From the NCBI RefSeq assembly GCF_000025005.1, contig NC_013526.1, positions 496,001-560,000 on the forward strand: DNA of 64,000 nucleotides. Direction: 5' to 3'. Shown here piece after piece: positions 8,951 to 17,470 of this stretch. The notes beneath the pieces are model-generated. The model was not told the DNA's origin. It did not search any database and saw nothing but the letters and a program-made list of their open reading frames with translations. The stretch comes from Thermobaculum terrenum ATCC BAA-798. Its GTDB lineage: Bacteria; Chloroflexota; Chloroflexia; Thermobaculales; Thermobaculaceae. Both the position numbers and the translations under genes were made by a program. Each line of letters opens with the position of its first letter. Within the stretch, counting starts at the first letter, position 1.

Positions 8951-9472
8951 TTACTGGTTCCCGCTTGGGAAGTCGAACAGCTTGCGGAGCACTGGCAGGG
9001 CCATCGCGAGGCGTGCCCTGTCCTCGGGGTCCAGCCGGTCCAGCCGCTGTTGCAGAGCGGCCGTCCTCTCCCTGTGGTGCTGGGTGATGGCCTCCTGCCC
9101 CTGTGGGGTCAGCTCGACCCACACGGTGCGCCAGTCGCTCTCGTCGTGCACCCGCCGCACGAAGCCCTGCTCCACCAGCCGCTTGACCATCCCGGTCACG
9201 GTGGGAGGGGTGACCCCTAGGTGGTCGGCCAACCCTTGCATGGTCATCCTGCCGTGCTTGAGGAGGATGAACATGAGGCGGCTCTGGCCGCGCTTGTCCT
9301 GGAGGTCGCTGCCTGGCCCGTGCCTGTGCCTGCCTTCCCCCTCGCACTCCGGCAGCCCGTGCGTCATGAACCGTCGGAGCATATGGAGCACCTCCAGCAG
9401 CTCCTCGGCCACCAGCTGCCCGTGCTGCACATCTCCCCGTATCGCGCGCTCTCCGCAATCCATCGTGCCCAT
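8951..9472 (-). CDS. MarR family transcriptional regulator
   Basis: A 173-residue winged-helix regulator. The recognition helix region is GLADHLGVTPPTVTGMVKRL, followed by the wing VHDESDWRTVWVELT, both classic for MarR. It opens a leftward operon with the two ABC exporter subunits directly behind it. Two palindromic elements lie 27-61 bases upstream of its start, so autorepression released by a toxic ligand is likely. The N-terminus (MGTMDCGERA) is uncertain; an ATG nine bases further in is also possible. Confidence 0.9.
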   Translation of the reverse strand: MGTMDCGERAIRGDVQHGQLVAEELLEVLHMLRRFMTHGLPECEGEGRHRHGPGSDLQDKRGQSRLMFILLKHGRMTMQGLADHLGVTPPTVTGMVKRLVEQGFVRRVHDESDWRTVWVELTPQGQEAITQHHRERTAALQQRLDRLDPEDRARLAMALPVLRKLFDFPSGNQ

Positions 9473-9498
9473 CTCGCCTCTGTGTACGTCTATGCTAA

Positions 9499-9533
9499 TA
9501 CTTAGCTGAGCAATTACTTAGCTTAGCTAAGTA
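9499..9533. promoter_or_regulatory. Putative MarR operator, two tandem palindromes
   Basis: Positions 9515-9533 form a perfect 9-1-9 palindrome, TACTTAGCT-T-AGCTAAGTA. A second copy of the left arm (TACTTAGCT) starts at 9499, with a degraded right arm reaching 9516, so the two sites are 16 bases apart. They lie just upstream of the MarR start in A/T-rich DNA. An 18-20 base palindrome next to its own gene is typical for MarR autoregulation; the binding itself is inferred. Confidence 0.7.
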
Positions 9534-9575
9534 TAAACCGGACTAAGTGGGATGTCAAGCCCGAGCGAGGCAAGC

Positions 9576-11630
9576 CTATGCCCGCGCCGGCAGGCGGCCA
9601 TCGGGCAGGAGGGGCAGGGAGCGCAGTCGCTGGCCGGTGGCATCGAAGATGGCGTTGGCCAGCGCCGGGGCCACGCACACCAGCGGTGTCTCTCCGGCCC
9701 CAACGGCAGGCAGGTCCCGGCGGTCGAGCAGCACGACCTCGATGCTTGGCAGGTCGGTGAACCGGGGGACCCTGTAGAGCGACAGGTGGCCGTTGCAGAT
9801 GTTGCCCCCCTCGATCCGCACGCGCTCGTACAGCGCTCCCCCCAGCCCCTGCACGATGGCCCCTTCCACCTGGTTGCGCAGCAGGTCGGGGTTGTGGATG
9901 GCCCCGCACTCGAAAGCTTGGACGATGCGCACCACCCTAACCTGCTGGGTGTCCGGGTCGACCTCCACCTCCGCGCAGGTGGCCACGTAGCTGCCCTTCT
10001 CCGTGCCGCAAGCCAGACCGTGACCTCTGTGCCCCCTCCGCCGGCGGCTCACCCAACCGTACGCCTCGGCGGCCGCGAGCAGCACGGCTCGGAGCCGCCC
10101 ATCGGAGGTGTTGTCCAGCCTGAACTCCAGAGGATCCACCTCGAGCATGTGGGCCAGCTCATCCATGTGCGACTCCCGGGCGAAGTGGTTGGCGGTCGCG
10201 GCCAGGGCCCTGTACGATCCCTGCCGCAGCGGGGACCTGCAGAGGTGGTACTCGATGTGCTGGTGTGGCACGTCGTACGGCGTCATGATGGCCGCCGGCC
10301 CGGAGTTGTAGTTGTGGAACTCCCAGGCGCGCAGCTTGCCATCTCGCGTGGCGCCGCTGCGCACGTCGATCACTCCGGCCGGTCGGAAGTAGGCGTGAGT
10401 CAGCTCCTCCTGCCGAGTCCAGTGCACCTTCACGGGCACGCCCAGGGCGCGGGCGACGCGTGCGGCCTCGATGGCTGCCTCTCCCGTGTGCTTGCCGCCG
10501 TAGCCGGAGCCCGCGTCGGGCACGATCACGCGCACCTGGTCCTCCGGTAGCCCGAAGAAGGCGGCCAGCTCCGCGCGCACCCCGAACGGCCTCTGCGTGC
10601 CCGTCCACACCGTCAGGCGTTCCCCCTCCCACACGGCCGTCGCGGCCCTGGTCTCGGGCGGCACGTGCGCGATGTAGGCCACCCTGTACTCCGCTGCGTG
10701 CCTTACCTCCGCCTCCCCCAGGCCCAGCTCGAGCGATCCCTGCTGATGCAGCAGCGGTTGGGGGAACGGGCGATCGGGATCCGGCTCCATGGGGTGCGCC
10801 TTGAGGTACTCGTACAGCTCCTCATCGGACGGCACCTCCGGGCGCTCCCACTCCGCCCGCACGGCCGCAGCTGCTTGGCTCGCAAGGAAGCTGTCCTCGG
10901 CGGCCACCGCCACGAAATCCCCGTCGCGCACCACCCGCACGCCCTCCATGGCCTCCGCCTCGGTCGTGTCCACGTGCAGCAGCCTGCAGCCGGGGAGCGG
11001 CGGCCGCACCACCTTGGCGATGAGCATGCCCGGCAGGGCCACGTCGGAAGGGTAGCGATGGCTGCCCGTGACCAGCGCCTCCATGCGCGCCCTCGGCAAC
11101 GGCCTGCCCAGTACCGACCAGGACGACGGGGGAGTCAGGGGCGCATCTTCCCGGTAATCCTCCGCAAGCTCCTCCCCGCCGGCGAGCTCGGCGTAGCCGA
11201 GGCTCCTGCCGCTGGGGGGATGGGATACCCTGCCCTCAGCGGCCACGAGCTCCGATCTCGGCACGCCCAGCCTCTCGGCGGCCCTGTCCAGGAGCACCTC
11301 CCGGGCGGAGGCAGCCACCAGGCGCAGGGTGTGCGCCATCGTGGGGGTCGTGCGGCTGCCGAACGTGCCCGCATCGAAGGGCACCAGGGCCGTGTCGGCC
11401 ATCACCAGCCGCACCATCTGGGGCGGCACGCGCAACTCCTCGGCGACCGCCTGCGCCAGGGAGGTCCGGATGCCCTGGCCGACCTCCACCTTGCCGGTGA
11501 ACACCGTCACCCCGCCATCGGGATCTATCCTCAACCAGTCGCCGATGCGTCGGGTCTCGGCATCGCGGGGCATCTCCCTCCTGCTGCCGCTCTGCCCCTC
11601 GAGTCCGGCAGGATACCTGCGCGTCTCCAT
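9576..11630 (-). CDS. Molybdenum hydroxylase large subunit (aldehyde/isoquinoline oxidoreductase type)
   Basis: A 684-residue molybdopterin-binding subunit of the xanthine dehydrogenase family. It begins DWLRIDPDGGVTVFTGKVEV, typical of the IorB-like branch. GSGYGGKHTGE is a cofactor-binding loop and VGAGETP near the C-terminus supplies the catalytic Glu. The ATG shares its A with the TGA stop of the [2Fe-2S] gene, so translation is coupled. No FAD subunit is present, as in IorAB-type enzymes that pass electrons to a membrane cytochrome. It hydroxylates an aldehyde or N-heterocycle; substrate unknown. No Tat signal is seen on it. Confidence 0.92.
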   Translation of the reverse strand: METRRYPAGLEGQSGSRREMPRDAETRRIGDWLRIDPDGGVTVFTGKVEVGQGIRTSLAQAVAEELRVPPQMVRLVMADTALVPFDAGTFGSRTTPTMAHTLRLVAASAREVLLDRAAERLGVPRSELVAAEGRVSHPPSGRSLGYAELAGGEELAEDYREDAPLTPPSSWSVLGRPLPRARMEALVTGSHRYPSDVALPGMLIAKVVRPPLPGCRLLHVDTTEAEAMEGVRVVRDGDFVAVAAEDSFLASQAAAAVRAEWERPEVPSDEELYEYLKAHPMEPDPDRPFPQPLLHQQGSLELGLGEAEVRHAAEYRVAYIAHVPPETRAATAVWEGERLTVWTGTQRPFGVRAELAAFFGLPEDQVRVIVPDAGSGYGGKHTGEAAIEAARVARALGVPVKVHWTRQEELTHAYFRPAGVIDVRSGATRDGKLRAWEFHNYNSGPAAIMTPYDVPHQHIEYHLCRSPLRQGSYRALAATANHFARESHMDELAHMLEVDPLEFRLDNTSDGRLRAVLLAAAEAYGWVSRRRRGHRGHGLACGTEKGSYVATCAEVEVDPDTQQVRVVRIVQAFECGAIHNPDLLRNQVEGAIVQGLGGALYERVRIEGGNICNGHLSLYRVPRFTDLPSIEVVLLDRRDLPAVGAGETPLVCVAPALANAIFDATGQRLRSLPLLPDGRLPARA

Positions 11631-12106
11631 CAGCCCCTCACCTCCTTGGATATCTCCGCGGCGCGCATCACGGCCTGGAGGATGCGTGGGTACGTGCCGC
11701 ACCGGCAGATGTTCCCCTCCATGTAAGCCTCGATCTCCGACCTGGTGGGCGATGGGTGCCCCCGCAGCAGCCCCACCGCGCTCATGATCATGCCCGGGGT
11801 GCAGTAGCCACACTGCATGGCTCCGAGCTCGATGAAGGCGCGCTGCACGGGATGCAGCTCTCCGCCCACGGCCAATCCCTCTATCGTCGTCACCTCCCGC
11901 CCCTCCACGGACACCACCGGCAGGAGGCACGAGCGCCGGGGCTCCCCATCCACCAGGACCGTGCAGAACCCGCAGACCCCCTCTCCACATCCGGGCTTCG
12001 CGCCCGTGAGCCCGAGCTCCTCGCGCAGCACGAAGAGCAGCGGCTTGTCGGGGCAGGTGCTGACCCTGCTCTCCCGGCCGTTGACAACCAGGGTGATCTC
12101 TCTCAT
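11630..12106 (-). CDS. Molybdenum hydroxylase [2Fe-2S] small subunit
   Basis: A 158-residue iron-sulfur subunit, the normal family length. The plant-ferredoxin-type cluster is GCGEGVCGFCTV plus a later Cys, and the second cluster uses QCGYCTPGM and CRCGTYPRI. It transfers electrons from the Mo subunit encoded directly downstream. The ATG at 12106 is chosen because GGGAGGAGAGGAG precedes it and the domain starts at once (REITLVVNG); a longer frame to 12181 adds an unconserved leader. Confidence 0.93.
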   Translation of the reverse strand: MREITLVVNGRESRVSTCPDKPLLFVLREELGLTGAKPGCGEGVCGFCTVLVDGEPRRSCLLPVVSVEGREVTTIEGLAVGGELHPVQRAFIELGAMQCGYCTPGMIMSAVGLLRGHPSPTRSEIEAYMEGNICRCGTYPRILQAVMRAAEISKEVRG

Positions 12107-12210
12107 ACTCCTCTCCTCCCGAGAAGCTGCGATACGTCCCTTGCATTCTATATTATTTCGGTGCTCACGAACATATCGCACCGACCCAAGCGCTTATAAG
12201 CCACAAAAAA

Positions 12211-12233
12211 GGCTGGGGAGTTAGTCCCCAGCC
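12211..12233 (-). terminator. Rho-independent terminator of the PhyH-like gene
   Basis: A nine-base-pair stem GGCTGGGGA / TCCCCAGCC with a five-base loop. On the minus strand it is followed at once by TTTTTTG, the U-tract expected for a terminator reading leftward, 20 bases after the stop of the dioxygenase gene. Confidence 0.85.
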
Positions 12234-12252
12234 GCTCGAGGGAAAGGGCCGG

Positions 12253-13035
12253 TTACCTGCGCTCGCCCACGCGCGGGAACAGCTCCCCCTCCAAGGTCTG
12301 TCCCGGCGACAGCGCGAGCGGGTCGGTAACCACGTGCGGTTGTCCTGTGTAGATGGTGTCGGCGTCCATGTAGATGATCACGTACGCCACCCTGGGCTCG
12401 TGGGTGACGTTGGGGTTGGCCATGTGGGCGCACCTGCTGTGGTGGAAGGTGCAGTCGCCCGCCCTGAGCGGGAGCGTCACCCTGGCGTCCCACTCCAGGT
12501 CGGGACATAGGCTGAAGAGGCTGCGCGGGTCCTCCAGGTTCTGCGCGGCCAGCTCCGTGCGGGTGTGCGAGCCCGGGATGAACGTCATGCACCCCCTCTC
12601 GACCGGCACGTCGCACAGCGCCACCCAGGCCGAGAGCGAGTGCGCGGAGCGCGCGTGCGGCCAATAGGGCTGATCCTGATGGAACTCGGTGGCCGTGCTC
12701 TTCTGGGGTTGCTTGATAAGCACCTGATCGTGCCACAGGCGTAGGGGCACGCCCGCGAGCGCCTCAGCTATCCTGGCCAGCTTGGGGTACAGGGTGAGCT
12801 CGCGCAGCACCTCGTCCTCGCGCCAGGCGTTGACGAGCTGTGTGAAGACCGAGCCCTTGTGGAGGCTCTGCATGCGCTCGGAGAGCCTTAGCGCTGCCTC
12901 TCGAAACCTCTCCACCTCCTCCGGAGAGAGGACGCCGCGCACCCTGATGAAGCCCTGGCTGCGGTAGAGCTGCACCGCCTCGTCGGTGATCTGGTCGGCC
13001 GTGGTGGTATGGGTGATCTCCACTGTGTCCAGCAT
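12253..13035 (-). CDS. Phytanoyl-CoA dioxygenase (PhyH) family protein
   Basis: A 260-residue Fe(II)/2-oxoglutarate oxygenase with the jelly-roll fold of PhyH. The iron ligands are visible as EFHQDQPYW (H-x-D) and HHSRCAHMANPN (distal His); RVAY further on carries the 2-oxoglutarate Arg. The start ATG at 13035 has AAGGAGGT seven bases upstream; the frame continues to 13128 without a second ribosome site. It is divergent from an AraC regulator with 115 bases between and has its own terminator, so the regulator probably controls it. Substrate unknown. Confidence 0.88.
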   Translation of the reverse strand: MLDTVEITHTTTADQITDEAVQLYRSQGFIRVRGVLSPEEVERFREAALRLSERMQSLHKGSVFTQLVNAWREDEVLRELTLYPKLARIAEALAGVPLRLWHDQVLIKQPQKSTATEFHQDQPYWPHARSAHSLSAWVALCDVPVERGCMTFIPGSHTRTELAAQNLEDPRSLFSLCPDLEWDARVTLPLRAGDCTFHHSRCAHMANPNVTHEPRVAYVIIYMDADTIYTGQPHVVTDPLALSPGQTLEGELFPRVGERR

Positions 13036-13150
13036 CTGTGCTACCTCCTTCCTGTAGCACGATCTTCTCACAGCCGCAGGGCCTCCACTAGACGGAAAGG
13101 CGCTAAAAGTAGCACAATATTGACTCAAAGGATCCTTGGGGAGGACTCAG

Positions 13151-14041
13151 GTGGAAGGTTGGTCCAGGCTGCCCAGGCAGATGGTGTTCAAGGGAGAGCA
13201 CTGCCCGCTGGACGTCAACTTGCATAAGCTGGACGCGCCTTGTCAGCCGCACGCCCACGATTTTCTCGAGATAGCCGTGATCTTCGGCGGCGGGGGCGTG
13301 CATCGCACCATCCGAGGCGACCTGCCGGTGTCGCGAGGGGACGCCTTCATCCTCTGGCCCCAGAGTTGGCACGCCTTCCTGGACTGCCGCGGCCTGGAGG
13401 TGTACAACTGCTGCGTGGGCCCCGAGCTGCTGCGCCGGGAGCTGGCCTGGCTGAGGGAGGATCCCGTCGCCGGTTGCATCTTCGGGGACGACTCTCACGC
13501 CGAGGCGGAGATCGTGCACGTCAAGCTGACGGAGGATGATGCGGAGATCGCCAGGGGGCACTTCGAGGCCCTGCTCGGGCTCTCCGAGGACTCGGCCTTC
13601 CACCGGGTGGAGCGCCTGGGGCACCTGCTGCTGTTGTTGGGGTTGCTGGCGCGGCGCTTCGTCGCGGAGGCGATCGCCGGACGCCCCAAGCAGCACCCGG
13701 CGGTGAGCCGAGTGGTGCAGCTGCTGCGGGCCGAGGCGGATCGCGACTGGACGCTGCGCGAGCTGGCGGGAGAGGTGGCGCTCGAGCCCTCGTACCTGGT
13801 AAGGCTGTGCAAGGCACAGCTGGGGCTGCCTCCGATGGCCTATCTGGCGAGGCTGCGCCTGGAGAGGGCGGCCCACCTGCTGCTGCGCACCGACCTCAGC
13901 ATCACGCAGATCGCTGCCGAGGTGGGCTGGCCCGACCCCAACTACTTCTGCCGCAGGTTCAGGGCTTACTTCGGCCTGCCCCCAACCCTCTACCGCAAGC
14001 AGCTGGCGAGCGGTGGGGCAGATCGAGGGCCCCACCCCTAG
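13151..14041 (+). CDS. AraC family transcriptional regulator
   Basis: A 296-residue regulator: an N-terminal cupin sensor (CQPHAHDFLEIAVIFGGGGV, then RGDAFILWPQSWHAF) and a C-terminal double helix-turn-helix (LRELAGEVALEPSYLVRLC, then ITQIAAEVGWPDPNYFCRRF). GTG at 13151 is chosen because GGGGAGG lies six bases upstream; a TTG at 13136 is the alternative. It is divergent from the PhyH gene, which it probably regulates in response to a small ligand such as a sugar. Its last four bases overlap the convergent TauE/SafE gene. Confidence 0.9.
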   Translation: MEGWSRLPRQMVFKGEHCPLDVNLHKLDAPCQPHAHDFLEIAVIFGGGGVHRTIRGDLPVSRGDAFILWPQSWHAFLDCRGLEVYNCCVGPELLRRELAWLREDPVAGCIFGDDSHAEAEIVHVKLTEDDAEIARGHFEALLGLSEDSAFHRVERLGHLLLLLGLLARRFVAEAIAGRPKQHPAVSRVVQLLRAEADRDWTLRELAGEVALEPSYLVRLCKAQLGLPPMAYLARLRLERAAHLLLRTDLSITQIAAEVGWPDPNYFCRRFRAYFGLPPTLYRKQLASGGADRGPHP

Positions 14042-14805
14042 AACATTCGGAGCAGCAACCTTATCCCCACCAGCATCAGCCCGAGCGCCAGAGCCCTCAG
14101 AATAGTCTTGCCCCCCAGCCGCTGCGACAGCCTCGCTCCCACCGGCGCACCCGCCAGCACCCCCATCCCGAGCGCGAGCGTGCGCCTCCAGCCGGTGGTG
14201 AACTCCCCAGTGACTATGTGGGTGACGGTGCCCACGAAGCTCATGATCGCCAGGATGAAGTGGGAGGTGGCCGTGGCGATGTGCGTGGGATAGTCCAGCA
14301 GCTGCACGAGCAGCGGCACGTGGATGATGCCCCCGCCGATGCCCAGCAGGCTGGAGAGGAACCCCACTCCGAAGCTGAGCACCGCTCCCAGGGGGACGTT
14401 GACGTGGGCCGGGCGAGAGCTGCCCTCGGGAGCCTTGCCCCGCACGAAGATATAGGTCGATAGCGCCAGCAGCACGAGCCCAAACAGGGGGTCGAACACG
14501 CTGCGGGGTATGTAGCGGGTCACCAGCGCCCCCAGGACCGCGCCGGGGGCGCTGGCCACGGCGAAGATGGTGCCCCGGTGGTAGTCTATCCTCCGCATGC
14601 GCGCGTAGGCGACGGAGCCCGCGGTAGCGTTCAACCACACCACGGCTAGGGAGATGGCGGTGATGGTCTTGGCCGACTCGTGTGGATACATCAAGAGGAG
14701 GATAGGCACTAAGAGGAAGCCCCCGCCCGCGCCTATGAGCGTGCCCAGGGCGCCCACGCAGAACCCGATGATCACCAATCCTCCCCAGGGCCATAGCAGC
14801 GACAT
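14038..14805 (-). CDS. TauE/SafE family sulfite/anion exporter
   Basis: A 255-residue membrane protein with about eight helices. The two family repeats are visible as GTLIGAGGGFLLVPILL near the N-terminus and SLLGIGGGIIHVPLLVQ in the second half. The family (former DUF81) exports sulfite, sulfoacetate or related C1/C2 anions. It is convergent with the AraC gene, overlapping by four bases, and no sulfur-metabolism gene lies beside it. Confidence 0.9.
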   Translation of the reverse strand: MSLLWPWGGLVIIGFCVGALGTLIGAGGGFLLVPILLLMYPHESAKTITAISLAVVWLNATAGSVAYARMRRIDYHRGTIFAVASAPGAVLGALVTRYIPRSVFDPLFGLVLLALSTYIFVRGKAPEGSSRPAHVNVPLGAVLSFGVGFLSSLLGIGGGIIHVPLLVQLLDYPTHIATATSHFILAIMSFVGTVTHIVTGEFTTGWRRTLALGMGVLAGAPVGARLSQRLGGKTILRALALGLMLVGIRLLLRMF

Positions 14806-15136
14806 GTACCATATCCCTCCAACTCATACTAATCCATCAAACCGATGGACGACCAGAAGCTGACTGCACCCAGGGTCGCAAATATATCGTATGTCCCTCC
14901 AGGTGCTGGCAACACGTACCAGCTGGGATTCAGGCAGAGGGCCGCCGGTCGAACTCATACCTCGTGCGCGATCCTCAAAACCTCTCTCGATGATAGTGGT
15001 CGGAAGGCCAGGCGTGCCGGTCGGTGTCAAGTTACAGGCAGTGGGAGTAGGACTCCAAGGCGGGAGCACTCCCTGCCTTTCCATCTGTCCCACTCCTATC
15101 CTACCCCTTGGCACTGCCCTGTCGAGATCCAAGCTC
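14806..15136. other. Intergenic stretch without a convincing gene
   Basis: This is the promoter side of the TauE/SafE gene and the downstream side of the glycosidase-like lipoprotein. Open frames here lack ribosome sites and recognisable motifs. An imperfect inverted pair (GTGGGAGTAGGA near 15040 and CCCACTCCTATCCT near 15090) could form a weak hairpin; no U-tract follows. Confidence 0.5.
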
Positions 15137-16597
15137 TTACTCCTTGCGGAAGAGCTCATCCGGGTACTGCAGCGCGGCATCCCAGTAGATCCAGCCGTGG
15201 GCGCCGGCATCCTCAGCGGCCCGCTTCTGTGCAAGCCATTGTGGCAGACCGAAGGGCTGGCCATACTGCGTGTCCGGAAAGGCCGATAGATAGGGTCGCA
15301 CCAACGTGTTCACGTTGTCCCCCCTAAGGCGACGCTTGGCCCTGACGACGGATTCGTAGATGATCTCGTAAGGATGGGCGGAGGGTATCCTGTAGCCGCC
15401 AGTGCCCGGGGCGAAGTGATCTGGGTAGATCATGGGAGAGTAGTAATCCAAGTAGGGAGCGAGCCGCTCCAGCACCTGCCCGGTCCCCTGCTCCTTCTCG
15501 CTCCAGACGGTGAGGCCATAGGTGTCCGCCGAGATGAACACTTTGTGAGGCCTAATCCTGCTGGAGGCGTACCTGAGGAAGGCCTCTATCGTATCGGGAC
15601 GGTTGTAGCGTGTGCTGGGGGTGAGGTACTCCACCTTGCTCAGGTCTCCGTCCACGGGGAACCTGACGTAGTCAAACTGGATTTCGTCTATACCACTCGC
15701 CGCTATCTCTTCGAGCAGATCTCCAAAGTATCTCCATACCTTCTTATTGAACGGGTCCACCCAGCGATGACCTTTGTTGTCCTCCCAAACGCCTCCCCGG
15801 ATATCGCGCACCGCCATGTCCGGGCGCGCAGTCGCCAGCGTCGGGTCTCGGAAGGTAGTGAACCTGCCTATGACATAGATCCCGCGGCGGTGCATGTCGC
15901 GCACAAACTCCTGGAGGTGGAAGTCCTCGTAGCTGGCACCTATCTGCCTAGCGAGGGGCACCTTGCTCGTCCACACCTTGCCGTCGTCGTTCTTGACGTT
16001 GATGACGATCGCGTTCAGCTCGGTCTCCTCGATGAGCCTCATGAACCTTCGGTAGACGTCGGGATCGCCGATGCCCGAGACGTACACGGCTTTGGCGACG
16101 AACGGCGTGAGTGAGACGTCTCCCAGGTTGGGATCCGCGATCTTGCGCGTGAGTTTCCTGTAGCCTGGAGCCATCACAGTGAGCTCCCTCGCGTCAGCTG
16201 GTGCCTGTAGTGCGAACTTACCGGCTTCGTCCGTTCTTCCTATAGCTTCATCCACGTAGACCCAGGCTAACCTCACCGGCTTGCCATCTTCATCCAGCAC
16301 CCTGCCGGTGTAGGTCGCGTGCCCGCGCGTGCGTGCAGCCTCCCGGGGTTCGACCGTCGGGGAGGGCATCCTAGACTTCTCTCCTGATGGTCGTGCCGCA
16401 GGAGTGGAGCTTGGGTCCGGGGTGGCGGTGGGATCGCTCGGGACCATGGAGGCTGTGGGTGTGTGCTGGCTGGTCATAGTAGGGGTTGGGTTGGCATTAT
16501 TGGAGGTGTTGGTGTTTCCAAAGCCGCATGCGGTCAAAAGCATAGACAAGATCGACAGAGAGACCACAAAATATGCTAACTTATCTCGCACCAACAA
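15137..16597 (-). CDS. Lipoprotein with putative glycoside hydrolase (DUF4015-type) domain
   Basis: A 486-residue surface lipoprotein. A signal peptide ends in the lipobox LLTAC (Cys about 24), followed by a Thr/Pro/Ser-rich linker, a carboxypeptidase-regulatory-like beta-sandwich (about 96-160) and a TIM-barrel region with NAIVINVKNDDGKV, RGIYVIGRFTTFRD, EIQFDYVRFPVDG and GWIYWDA. The last pattern is that of the putative glycosyl hydrolase family DUF4015 (PF13200), whose activity is unproven. Start is TTG at 16597 (or GTG three bases later) behind AGGAGAG. Confidence 0.85.
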   Translation of the reverse strand: MLVRDKLAYFVVSLSILSMLLTACGFGNTNTSNNANPTPTMTSQHTPTASMVPSDPTATPDPSSTPAARPSGEKSRMPSPTVEPREAARTRGHATYTGRVLDEDGKPVRLAWVYVDEAIGRTDEAGKFALQAPADARELTVMAPGYRKLTRKIADPNLGDVSLTPFVAKAVYVSGIGDPDVYRRFMRLIEETELNAIVINVKNDDGKVWTSKVPLARQIGASYEDFHLQEFVRDMHRRGIYVIGRFTTFRDPTLATARPDMAVRDIRGGVWEDNKGHRWVDPFNKKVWRYFGDLLEEIAASGIDEIQFDYVRFPVDGDLSKVEYLTPSTRYNRPDTIEAFLRYASSRIRPHKVFISADTYGLTVWSEKEQGTGQVLERLAPYLDYYSPMIYPDHFAPGTGGYRIPSAHPYEIIYESVVRAKRRLRGDNVNTLVRPYLSAFPDTQYGQPFGLPQWLAQKRAAEDAGAHGWIYWDAALQYPDELFRKE

Positions 16598-16692
16598 TCA
16601 CTCTCCTGCTACTCATGGCGAAGTAGACGACTTTGAATTGTAACTGCAAAGGCTTGGCATCTGCAAGCGTAAGCAAGAACCGGATAGGGGGG

Positions 16693-17469
16693 ATGTTAGA
16701 GGTGAAGCTACCCAACAAGATAGCGCTCGTTACCGGAGCGAACAGCGGTATAGGCAGGGCGATAGCATTGCTCTTCGCGCGCGAGGGCGCCGACGTCGTA
16801 GTGCACTACTGGCAAGACGTCGATGGGGCTCAGCGCACTGCGACGGAGATCCGTGCGTGTGGCAGACGGGCGGAGATCGTGCAGTCGGACCTGTCCGAGC
16901 CTCAGAACGCCTCCAGGATGTTCGATAGGGTCCTACAGATCGTCGACAGGATAGACGTGTTGGTCAACAACGCCGGCACCGGCTCGGCCTATCCCGACTC
17001 CCTATCCACGCCCCTGGAGGACTTCATGCGGGTGATGAACGTTAACCTTGTTAGCCCCTGGGTGTTGTGTCAAAGAGCTGCGACTCTGATGGCGGAGAGG
17101 GGTGGAGGCGTGATAATCAACATCAGCTCGGTGCACGAAGATACTGCTACCCCAGGGGGGGCGGCTTACGGCGCCTCTAAGGCGGGGCTTCGCAGCATCA
17201 TGCGCACCCTAGCGGTAGAGCTAGCACCCCGCGGGATCAGGGTAAACAACATCGCTCCTGGCACGATTGTCACGCCGATGACGGAGGCCGCGCTGCTCGA
17301 TCCTGGGACGATGGAGTACGTCCGCCGCAGGATACCGATGGGCAGGCCTGGTATGCCGGAGGAAGTAGCGAACGTGGCACTCTTTCTGGCGTCCGATGAT
17401 GCCAGCTACGTCACCGGCGCCACCTACTACGTGGACGGAGGACTATTGCAGCGTATGGGCGGCGTGTGA
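16693..17469 (+). CDS. Short-chain dehydrogenase/reductase
   Basis: A 258-residue classical SDR. TGANSGIG is the NAD(P) loop, NNAGTG the second motif, INISSV holds the catalytic Ser and YGASK the Tyr/Lys pair; SDDASYVTGATYYVDGG is the usual C-terminal signature. It resembles FabG/glucose-1-dehydrogenase-like enzymes that reduce a ketone or oxidise an alcohol. The start is either ATG at 16693, which sits immediately after AGGGGGG, or GTG at 16702, whose spacing is better. It is convergent with the CcdA-like gene. Confidence 0.9.
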   Translation: MLEVKLPNKIALVTGANSGIGRAIALLFAREGADVVVHYWQDVDGAQRTATEIRACGRRAEIVQSDLSEPQNASRMFDRVLQIVDRIDVLVNNAGTGSAYPDSLSTPLEDFMRVMNVNLVSPWVLCQRAATLMAERGGGVIINISSVHEDTATPGGAAYGASKAGLRSIMRTLAVELAPRGIRVNNIAPGTIVTPMTEAALLDPGTMEYVRRRIPMGRPGMPEEVANVALFLASDDASYVTGATYYVDGGLLQRMGGV

Positions 17470-17470
17470 G

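Noticed and set aside
7194-9458. Open frame of 754 codons on the minus strand
   Set aside because: It is the shifted frame of the ABC subunit and MarR genes; composition is Arg/Gly/Ala-rich with no domain, while the real frames carry full motifs.
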